Positions 10,261-22,200 of a stretch of DNA of 64,000 nt are shown here, one piece after another. The position numbers and the translations under genes were made by a program. The notes under the pieces were generated by a model, which worked only from the letters and a program-made list of their open reading frames with translations, was not told the DNA's origin and searched no databases. Source of the stretch: Microglena sp. YARC (taxonomy: Eukaryota; Chlorophyta; Chlorophyceae; Chlamydomonadales; Chlamydomonadaceae); the NCBI GenBank assembly GCA_022414725.1, contig CM039465.1, forward strand, positions 21,021,556 to 21,085,555. Direction: 5' to 3'. Every line of letters starts with the position of its first letter. Within the stretch, counting starts at the first letter, position 1.

Positions 10261-13200
10261 GAAACCAAACACACACATGAGTAGCTTGTGGGGGCTGCGT
10301 TCCTGGTCCCCTTATGTCCAAGTACCACCTCCATCACCACATTGCACCACAGCAGAGACTCCTGAAGGCAAGGAATTCCAAGTCTCTACACCCTATTTGA
10401 CTAAATCAGTCAAGCAAGCAGTGTATAAGGATATGCACACACCAGGGCAAACACGAAACCAAACACACACATGAGTAGCTTGCGGGGGCTGCGTTACTGG
10501 CCCCCTACTCCCCTTATGTCCAAGTACCACCTCCATCACCACATTGCACCACAGCAGAGACTCCTGAAGGCAAGGAATTCCAAGTCTCTACACCCTATTT
10601 GACTAAATCAGTCAAGCAAGCAGTGTATAAGGATATGCACACACCAGGGCAAACACGAAACCAAACACACACATGAGTAGCTTGTGGGGGCTGCGTTACT
10701 GGTCCCCTACTCCCCTTATGTCCAAGTACAACCTCCATCACCACATTGCACCACAGCAGAGACTCCTGAAGGCAACGAATCCCAACTATTTTCACCCTTT
10801 TGTATCTCCGTGTTGACGAATGGCTCAATGGTAGAGCTCGTTCAACCAAGAAGTTGCCGGGTTCGAATCCCTACGGATGCGCTTTAGTGTTCGCGGTCGC
10901 TGTCAACCGCCATGGTAGCTGTCCAGGTCAAGTACTAGCCCGTTCCCTACCGCCGTAAGACAGGGTTTCCTTAATACCACACCCCACCAGGCATTATCAT
11001 TACACCCTATTTTACTAAAAATTAAAGTAAGCAGTGTATAAGGATGTGCATACACGTAACCACACACACCTGGGTAGCTTGAGTTGCTTGTGCGGGCTGC
11101 GTTACTGGTCCCCTAATGTCCAAGTACCCCCCACCATCAAAACTCCTGAAGGCTAGGAATTCCAAGTTTCTACACCCTATTTTACTAAATCAGTGAAGCA
11201 AGCAGTGTATGAGGATGTGCAAACACATAACCAAACACACACCTGATTAGCTTGTGTGGGCTGCGTTACTGGTCCCCTAATGTCCAAGTACCACCTAAAC
11301 TCCTGAAAGCTAAGAATCCCAAGTACCTACACCCTATTTTTCTAAAACATTAAAGCAAACACGGAACCAAACACACACCTGAGAAGCTTGAGTAGCTTGA
11401 GTAGCTTGAGTAGCCTGAGCAGCTTGTGTGGGCTGCTTTACTGATCCCCTAATGTCCAAGTACCACCACCATCAAAACCCCTAAAGTCTAGGAATTCCAA
11501 GTATCTACTCCCTATTTTACTAAAATATTAAAGAAAGCAGTGTGCACGGATGTGCAAGTACCACCTAAACTACAATAAACAGGTACCACCTAAATACACA
11601 TAGTATAAGGATGTCCAAGTACCACGTAACTCCTGAAAGCTTAGAATCCCAAGTATCTACACCCTATTTTTCTTAAACATTAAAGCAAACACGGAACTAA
11701 ACACACACCTGAGTAGCTTGAGTAGCTTATGTGGAATGTGTGCGCTGGGTTACTGATCCCCTAATGTCCTAATGTCCAAGTACCACCACCATCACCCCAC
11801 TGCACCACAGCAGAGACTCCTAAAAGGTAGGAATTCCATGTATCTGCACCCTATTCTACTAAATCAGTGAAGCAAGCAGTGTATAAGGATGTGCACACAA
11901 GTAACCAAACACGCACCTGAGTAGCTTGAGTAGCTTGTGTGGGCTGCGTTACAGATCCCCTAATGTCCATGTTGAGTAGCTCCATCTGGCCTATTCGACC
12001 CATCTCCTCACCATCATACGGAGCCATAGCAATGCGCTCCATCTGATGTGCACATTGGGTTGGTTTGGGATTAGTGCACTGTTGTTTTTGTGCGACGCGT
12101 TGCAAATTGAGAAATACGGTGCGACCCCAATGCGACGCGCTGCCCTCCAAACCCCGTGGAGCCCAGGGGGTAGGGGTGGGTGGGGTGGGGGTGGGGCGGG
12201 GGGTCATTTCTGACTAGTTTAGGCAGACAAAAAATGTCACCACCACACGGAGCCATGGCAATGCGCTCTATCTGATTTGCACATTGGGGTTGGGTTGGGA
12301 TCAGTGCACTGTTTCTTTTGTACGACGCGTCACAATTGGGAAATACGGCGTGACCCCATTGCGATGCACTGCCCCCCCAACCCAGGGGGTTGGGTTGGGT
12401 TGGGTTGGGTTGGGTTGGGTTGGGTTGGGTTGGGTTGGGTGGGGGGCATTTTCTGACCAGTTTAGCCGGACAAAAAACATCACCATACCACCATACGCAG
12501 CCATGGCCATGCATTTCATCTGATTTGCGGGTTGGGTAGGGTCAGGGTCGGGGTTGGGGTTGGTAAGGGGGTGGGGCAGGGTTGGGTTAGGTGGGAGTCC
12601 GGTAGGTGAGCTATATATATGTAGCTTATTAGGTTATCTCACCGATGAGGTTAACAACTTGTACTTTTGAATATCATTTTCAGTATAAAAAGTAAATTTC
12701 ATGTTGCTTTTTAAAACTGAGTTGATCCAATTCGACCCAACTCCTCACCACAATAAGAAGCCATGGCTATGCGTTCCATTTGTTTTGCGCTTTGGGTTGG
12801 AGCAGAAGTCAGTGAGGTGAGCTATACACATGTTTGTATGTTACAGTCCAGGGGTACTTGCCCAACCGTGACAGGAAGGGCTGAAAAGAAAAAGCATTGA
12901 TTAACTGAACCCCAAACAATCGTTTAGTTTAAGGGTTCAGTTCATCAGAAAAAGCATGTGTGGGATTCACGCCATCAGAAAAAGCACTGATGAAGTGAAC
13001 CCCACACGTGTAGCTGAGCAGATCATCGGTGAGATGAGCTACAACAGGTGCTAGGCGGCGTCGCAAGCGATGTGGAAAATTGGCGGAGAGTGTTGGCTAT
13101 TGGAACAACATGTGGCAATTGAATGGAGTGCAGCGGACCAAAGCCAGGGTGTACGCGATAGTTGGTTGAGACAGTTGTCTTTGTGTGGTCGGAAGGACAG

Positions 13201-16200
13201 TCAAATGGACAACGGGTAACCCTGGGGGCTCCCGCCCCCCAGGAGGGGGGGCTCCGCCACAAATGTGCCTCAGTAGCTCAGTTGTTCAGGATAAAGGAGC
13301 TTGGTTGTTCAGGTGCTCCCTGGAGCTACAGGGCACCCAGGGTACAGGGCTTTCAGGGTACAGGGTAGAAGGCTCACAGGGTACAGGGTAGAGGGTACAA
13401 GGCTCACTGGGCTCCCAGGGCACAGGGTACAGGGTAGAAGGGTCACAGGGTACAGGGTACAAGGCTCACAGGGTACAGGGTATACAGGGTACAGGGTTCA
13501 CAGGGCACAGGTACAGGGTACAGGGTAGAAGGCTCCCAGGGTACAGGGTAGAGGGTACAAAGCTCACAGGGTACAGGGCTCACAGGGTACAGGGTACAAG
13601 GGTCACAGGGTACAGGGTACAAGGCTCACAGGGTACAGGGTACAGGGTAAACAGGGTACAGGGTAAACAGGGCACAGGTACAGGGTACAGGGCTCACAGG
13701 GCTCCCAGGGCACAGGGTACAGGGCTCCCAGAGCACAGGGTACAGGGTAGAGGGTGCAAGGCTCACAGGGTACAGGGTATACAGGGTACAGGGCTCCCAG
13801 GGCACAGGGTTTACAGGGTATAGGGTAGAAGGCTCACAGGGTACAGGGCTTACAGGGCTCCCAGGGCACAAGGTACAGGGTTTACAGGGTATAGGGTACA
13901 AGGCTCACAGGGTACAGGGTACAAGGCTCACAGGGCTTCCAGGGCACAGGGTATAGGGTACAAGGCTCACAGGGTACAGGGTATACAGGTACAGCTATAC
14001 AGGTACCAAATTTAGAGTTTAGGATTAAGGGTTAATTATTATTGCTTCAGCTATACAGGTACCAGATGTAGGGTTTTGGGTTAGGGGTTAATTATTATTG
14101 CTTCAGCTATACAGGTACCAAGGTTAGAGTTTAGGGTTAAGGGTTTATTATTATTGCTTCAGCTATACAGGTACCAGATGTAGGGTTTAGGGTTTACTAT
14201 TGTTGTTTCAGCTGGACAGGTACCCTGGGGGTGGCCCCAGGAAAAGAAACAAATGGAAATTAGTGCGAGCTGTCACAGGCCACCCACCCAACACCCACCC
14301 AACACACACACACTAGATCATACTGCATCAGTAAGTTCCGATTCCATGCAAAATTGAAAAAATGGAAATTAGTACTTGAACTTCGTTGCACAGCTTCAGC
14401 AAGCAATGTGGCTGCTGAAAATTAGTACGAGCTGCCACAGGACGCGAGATTGAAGGAACCCACCTGTTTGCATGTACCGTACATACTGGAGAATGGCTAC
14501 TATGTTGGGTTTATTAGGTTTCGCAGACCGAGGAAAAGGAATACTTGACATTCAATACACTTGGCGGCGGTGGGCCCTAACCCCTCCGGAGACCTTCTCA
14601 CTGCTAATCCCCGTTTCGATGAATGGCTTAATGGTCGAGCTCCTTGAACGGAGAAGGTGACGGGTTCGAATCCCCACGGGTGCACTTTAGTTATCACAGT
14701 CGCTGTCAACCGCCATGGTAGCTTTGCCCAGGTAAAGTAGCAGCCCGTTCCCTACCGCCGCAAGACGGGGCTCCCTTAGTACTACGCCACAACAGGCGTT
14801 ATCATTACTTTTCTGCTCTCCCCCCCCACTCCCCAGGACCCCCCAAGCAACCTCCATGCACCAGGGCCTAAATAGGCAACTTTACTTTTCTGCCCTCCCC
14901 CCCCACTCCCCAGGACCTCTCCGAGCAACCTCCATGCACCAGGGCCTATATAGGCCAACTTTGCACCAGGGCCAACTTTGCACCAGGGTAGTGCGGTTCA
15001 GAGACAAGTCGACCTTCACGAAACAGAACGAATTTGATGCTGATGAAAGCGTGTGCAAATACGAACGCATACATGCTAATGCCATACGGGCCTAAATAGG
15101 CCAACTCTGCACCAGGGCCAACTTTGCACCAGTGCCTAAATAGGCAACTTTACTTTTTTCTTACCGTTGCTTTGAAGAAATCTCTCTCAGGGATGGTGTA
15201 GCTGGTTCCACACTTGGATGGCTCATCAGCAAGCTGCACATACAAGCAAGCGACATGTGAGGAGGATGCTGTTTGAGCAGCGTGTAATAATGCGGCAAAG
15301 CAAATCAGACTTTGATGCTATACTGTAGCTGCTTCTGAGTCCACACTTGGATGGCTCATCAGCAAGCTGCACACACAAGCAAGCGACATGTGAGGATGAT
15401 GCTGTTTGAGCAGATTGTGAGAATGGTGCACAGCAACTCGGAGTTTGGTGCTATACTGACATACTGTGGCTGGTTCCACACTTGGATGGCTCATCACTCA
15501 TCAGCAAGCTGCACACACAAGCAAGCGACATGTGAGGATGATGCTGTTTGAGCAGATTGTGAGAATGGTGCACAGCAACTCGGAGTTTGGTGCTATACTG
15601 ACATACTGTGGCTGGTTCCACACTAAGATGGCTTGTCAGCATAGTTCACACACAAGCAAGCGACATGTGAGGATGATGCTGTTTGAGCAGATTGTGAGAA
15701 TGGTGCACAGCAACTCGGAGTTTGGTGCTATACTGACATACTGTGGCTGGTTCCACACTTGGATGGCTTGTCAGCATAGTTCACACACAAGCAAGCGACA
15801 TGTGAGGATGATGCTGTTTGAGCAGATTGTGAGAATGGTGCACAGCAACTCGGAGTTTGGTGCTATACTGACATACTGTGGCTGGTTCCACACTTCGATG
15901 GCTTGTCAGCATAGTTCACACACAAGCAAGCGACATGTGAGGATGATGCTGTTTGAGTACCTTATAAGAATGTGGCAGAGCAACTCAGAGTTTAGTGTCT
16001 CTCCTGTGTGGCCGGGTATTACCTGTAATACCTAGGGAAAGGCTAAGTTAGTTAATATCAGTGAATGCATAATATTAGTGGATGTTAGTTGATATTATAC
16101 GGTCGAGCCGTCCGTCCCACCAGAATTTTGAAGTTTTTTTAAACACTCATATTATTGTGTCACTTTAATAACATGATTTAATTTTTCAAACACTAATATT

Positions 16201-19200
16201 AGTTTCCATTCTATAGTAATACCCCAAAATCGATTATCTCCATAGGTGCCTAAATCCGAAAACGCCCTAAGTCAGTACAAGAATGTGATACAGAGCCGTA
16301 CATGGCCCAAACTGCTCAAAATCGAATTCTGTCAGGCTCATATTGTTCGCCAAAATCGATTAGGGAAAAGTGGAATAAAAGGGGGAAGATGATAACATAT
16401 TTCTCAAATTGCATGGGGATTTTTACAGCGTCAAGGCTTCAAGAGTAGCAGAACACATTTATCACGTCCAATAAGCTACAGTGGTACATCCACATGTTTG
16501 AATTTGAATTTGAATTGGCCGGTAAGAATGGTGCAAAGCGACTCAGAGTTTTGTGCAATATTGTAGTTGGATCGGTGGTTGGCCCCAGTGCAAGCAAACG
16601 GGCTGCCCCCCTCAACCTCACGCTCGTAATAAGGCGAACTATTTATTTATTAATTTACATTTAAACAGGCGGTGGTTGGCCCCAGTGCAAGCATAAGGGC
16701 TGCCCCCCTGAACCTTACGCCTCGTAATAAGGCGTCCTATTCATTTGTCTTCTAGACATGGCGCCTGTTTTCACATTTGCAATCCCCCCCCCCCCCCCCC
16801 CCCCTCTACACACACAAACTTACTTAATGACCGGCATATCATATGATGTTGACCAAAGGCGAGCATGATATCATCTGATATCATACAAATTGCATCATTT
16901 GATATTGTTTATGCATGGTAACTTTAGCGTGTATGCACGGCAACGGCAATATGATATCATATGATGACATAATATCATATGATATCATATTGCCTTTCCC
17001 TACTTACCCCACACCACTCCACCCCACACACCCAGCCCCCCACTTACACCCCCATACCACACCACATCACCAACCCAACCAACGCACCCATAGCAAAACC
17101 TGTAGCAAAACAAATTATTAACACCATGCCCCAAGGACCAACGAATTAATGTCTGAGTGTTTGTTTCAATTTGTAACTAAATTTCAATTTGTTTTCCAAT
17201 TTGCATTTCAATTTGTATTTCAATTTGTACTTCAATTTGTATTATTTCAATTTGTTTTTCAAGTTGTGTTTCAATTTGTATTTAAATTTGTATTATTTCA
17301 ATTTGTATTTAAATTTGTATTTCAATTTGTATTTCAAATTGTATTTCAATTTGTATTATTTCTATTTGTTTTTCAAGTTGTATTTCAATTTGTATTATTT
17401 CAATTTGTATTTCAATTTGTTTTCAATTTGTATTTCAATTTGTATTACTTCAATTTGTATTTCAATTTGTATTATTTCAATTTGTACTTCAATTTATATT
17501 TCAATTTGTATTATTACAACTTGTATCTCAATTTGTATTTCAATTTGTATTTCTATTTGTATTTTAATTTGTATTATTTCAATTTGTATTATTTCAATTT
17601 GTATTTCAATTTGTATTATTTCAATTTGTATTATTTCAATTTGTATTATTTCAATTTGTATTATTTCAATTTGTATTTCAATTTGTATTATTTCAATTTG
17701 TATTTAAATTTGTATTATTTCAATTTGTATCTCAATTTGTATTTCAATTTGTATTTCAATTTGTATTTCAATTTATATTATTTCAATTTGTATTATTTCA
17801 ATTTGTATTTCAATGTGTATATCAATTTGTATTATTTCAATTTGTTTTTCAATTTGTATTTCAATTTGTATTATTTCAATTTGTAACTAAATTTCAATTT
17901 GTATTTCAAGTTGTATTTCAAGTTGTATTTCAATTTGTATTATTTCAATTTGTAACTAAATAAATGGTACGTCCTGGTATGAGGCGTGAGGTCGAGGGGG
18001 CCAGCCGGTTTGCTTGCACAGGGGACAACCACCAATTTTCCATTTGTTTCCTAAACAGGATCACATTATTCTCAGAAGATCATTGCTTCACAGTAGCTAC
18101 AGCTCCATACCCACACACACCAACCAACCACCACACCACCCCAAACCCACCAACCACCACCACACCACCACCACACACACACACTACCACCACATCCGCA
18201 CGAACTAACCACCACGACGCACACACCAACACCACACCACACCCACCAACCAATCACCACACCAACACACACCACCACCACACTACCACCACCACACACA
18301 CACTACCACCACACCACTACCACAAACACACACAACCTCACCACCACCACCAACCACCACACACACCACCACCACCACCATAACCCCACCACCACCACCA
18401 CACACTACTACACCACCACCACACAGACTACCACCACACCACCATACACACACCACCACACCAGGGTACTACATGATGCGCGCTTGCACGCTACCGCACA
18501 AGGTTTTGGAGATTCGATTGACGCAAATTTGTGAACCCCCTCTGGGTGCAATGCGCAGATTTCCGTTTTAAGTTGAGTCAAAAGCGCACCCAAAAGGAGG
18601 CAGTTGCGTCAAAAGCGCAACCAGAAATGATAAAATGTAGTGCCCTGCACCACACACACACCACCACACACACACCACCACACAAACCATCACCACACAA
18701 ACCATCACCACACACACACCACCACACACACCACCACCACCACAACTCCACCACACACAGCACTACCACCACCACCACCGCCACCACAACAACCCCACCA
18801 CCACCACCACAACCCCACCACACACAGCACTACCACCACCACCACCACAACAACAACCCCACCACACACACACCACCACCACCACAACCCTGCCACACAC
18901 ACCACGCACCTTGTTGATGAAGCCGATGTACTTCTCCTTGTCCTCCTGGTACAGCAGCACCACACACACTTCAACTACACCACCACACACACACACACCA
19001 CCACCACCACCACCACAACCCCACCACCTCCACACAAACACCAGCACACACACCAGCACACACACCAGCACACACAGCACGTACCTTATTGATGAAGCCA
19101 ATGTACTTCTCCTTGTCCTCCTGATACAGCATCCAAATAGCAGTTGCATAAGTTGTTTTGCAGGATGACAGCCCTCCCACCGCACCCCACCCCACGCTAT

Positions 19201-22200
19201 TGGTGATCGGCCCCAGTGCATGCAAACGGGCTTGCCCCCTCAACCCCACACCTGGCAATAAAGCGTATTATTAATTTATTTATTAGCTGTTTTGTAGCAT
19301 TGTCACAAATCAAGTGGCAAAATAGTGGCAATGGTAAAAGATATTAGTGGCAAATTAGTGACAAAATAGTGGCAAAAAAGTGGCATTGGTGGAAGAAAAA
19401 AGTGGCAAATTAGTAGCAATGGTGAAAGATAATAGTGTCAAATAAGTGGCAAATTAGTGACAAAAAAGTGGAAAAATAGTGGCAAGGGTGAAAGATAATA
19501 GTGGCAAATAAGTGGCAAATTAGTGACAAAAAAGTGGGGAAATAGTGGCAAGGGTGAAAGATAATAGTGGCAAATTAGTGACAAAATAGGGACAAAATAG
19601 TGGCAATAGTGAAAGAGCAGATAGGCTAGTCCTATCAGTTCTACCACCCAGCAGGTGGAAGGGGTGGCAGGAGAGTGCCCCTTCCACCCACACTGCCTCC
19701 CTGCTATCACCTCATGCAAATCTGCCTATTCTGCACCCATTGGTCGGCCCCCTTAGGGGGACAGACCTATGCGATACTGACGCGAAATCGTGCTGTTGGT
19801 GCTGTTTTTTCCCTTTGTGGGTGGAAGGGGTGGCAGGAGAGTGCCCCTTCCACCCACACACGGACACTGCTAATTGGCGGAGCTCCCTCTTCAAGGGGGC
19901 GGGAGCCCCCATGTTAACCCATTTGTCCGTCCGACCGGAAAAAATCTTGAAGCCAGGCACGTCATCCAACGGTCGCGTAACTAACTCGCTTTGATTGGCT
20001 CCATCTTTGCCACCTTTCGTTCCGTTGCCAACACACTCCGCCAATTTTCCGCGTCGCTTGCGACGCTGCATAGGACTTGTTATTTCAGATTTCTGTTGGC
20101 CAGGTTGAGTAGCTACTTGGGCTCCTCAAGCCTGATTTCAGGATAGTTGCGTAGCTATCGCTATGGTTCCGTTGCCAACACACTCTGCTGCATAGGACTT
20201 GTTTCAGGGGTCTTTGGCACCCTTTTCTGCACCCCTACTACACCCATATACATCCAGAATACACCCTAGAAGCAGGGTGGAATGTGGGTTTTTATACATC
20301 CAGAATACACCCTAGAAGCAGGAATTTTTCCGCTATATATAGCGATCCCTGCTTTTGACCCTGTTTTGGCCCGAATCGCCGCTATAAAAAAGGTTTGGCC
20401 CTAAATGCCCCTAAAAAGCTACACAAAGCTATACAAGATAGGCTGTAAGCCCAATAATTAGGGGTCGGCAATATGATATCATATGATATCATGTGATGCC
20501 GGCGGTCTGACTATGTAACTTTGGCCTTGGGCATCATATCATATGATATTAAATCATATGATATGATGCCCATTTTTTTTTCTGATATCATATGATATCA
20601 TACTCGTCTTTGGTCAACATCATATGATTTGCCGTTCCCTACACATAATGGGGTGCAAAAGACCCTTAAAATTTGCAGCGGGTCTGGGGCATACCAGCTG
20701 TCAGTCAAAGCATCATCATACAGCCGCATGGTTTATAGAAACCAAGTCTAAGAGGTGCGTTCGTTAAATTGGAGGGGGGGGGGGGGGGGGGGGGGAGGCT
20801 GGTATGCACAGATTTTGTTTTTTAGTTGTGCAAGGATTTTCACCTCAGGAGGTGGGTCTCCCGACACTAACCAGCGACACCGAGGTTTCAGCTTGAATGG
20901 TGTTGCCACTCACACAAAAGAGTGGGCGCACTTAGGGTCGGTGGGAGATACGGAACCTCGACCAAACAGACATGGTTGTATGAGGTGCCTGCCGCGTGAA
21001 TAGGTAAAAAATGAAAAATGAAACATGCTACGCCTTGCCACGGGGCGTGAAGTTGAAGGAACCTTCCCGCTCGCTCGCACTGGGGAAGGTTGCAGTAGGT
21101 TTTGCTTTTGCAGATTGCTTATGCGCCAGGAACCTACGACTTTATTTTATAAAGGATGGATGCACACGTGGTGGGTGGTGGATGGTGGGTGGTGATGGGT
21201 GGGAGGTGGGTGGGTGGGTGGGTGGGTGGGTGGGTGGGTGTTGGTGGGTGGTGGATGGTGGGTGGTGGATGGTGGGTGGTGGATGGTGGGTGGTGGATGG
21301 TGGGTGGTGATGGGTGGGAGGTGGGTGGGTGTTGGTGGGTGGGTGGATGGTGGGTGGTGATGGGTGGGTGGGTGGGTGGGTGGGTGGGTGTTGGTGGGTG
21401 GTGGATGGTGGGTGGTGATGGGTGGGAGGTGGGTGGGTGTTGGTGGGTGGGTGGATGGTGGGTGGTGATGGTGGGTGGTGATGGGTGGGAGGTGGGTGGG
21501 TGGGTGTTGGTGGGTGGTGGATGGTGGGTGGTGATGGGTGGGAGGTGGGTGGGTGTTGGTGGGTGGGTGGATGGTGGGTGGTGATGGGTGGGAGGTGGGT
21601 GGGTGGGTGGGTGGGTGGGTTGCGGTGGGTGGTGGATGGTGGGTGGTGATGGGTGGGAGGTGGGTGGGTGTTGGTGGGTGGGTGGATGGTGGGTGGTGAT
21701 GGGTGGGAGGTGGGTGGGTGGGCGGGTGGGTGGGTGGGTGGGTGGGTGTTTGTGGGTGGGTGGATGGTGGGTGGTGATGGGTGGGAGGTGGGTGGGTGGG
21801 TGGGTGTTGGTGGGTGGGTGGATGGTGGGTGGTGATGGGTGGGAGGTGGGTGGGTGGGTGGATGGTGGGTGGTGATGGGTGGGAGGTGGGTTGGTGGGTG
21901 GGTGGTTGGGTGGGTGGGTGGGTGTTGGTTGATGGGTGGATGGTGGGTGGTGATGGGTGGGAGGTGGGTGGGTGGGTGGTTGTTGGTGGGTGGGTGGATG
22001 GTGGGTGGTGATGGGTGGGAGGTGGGTGGGTGGGTGTTAGTGGGTGGGTGGATGGTAGGTGGTGATGGGTGGGAGGTGGGTGGGTGGGTGGATGGTGGGT
22101 GGTGATGGGTGGGAGGTGGGTGGGTGGGTGGGTGGGTAGGTGTTGGTGGGTGGGTGGATGGTGGGTGGTGATGGGTGGGAGGTGGGTGGGTGGGTGGGTG

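Noticed and set aside
13990..14230. Interstitial telomere
   Set aside because: TTTAGGG-like strings occur once per 56-60 bp unit and are not tandem among themselves.
15466..16035. 189-codon protein with 46-aa repeats
   Set aside because: Antisense reading of NSE1 exon 4 acceptor copies with a period divisible by three.
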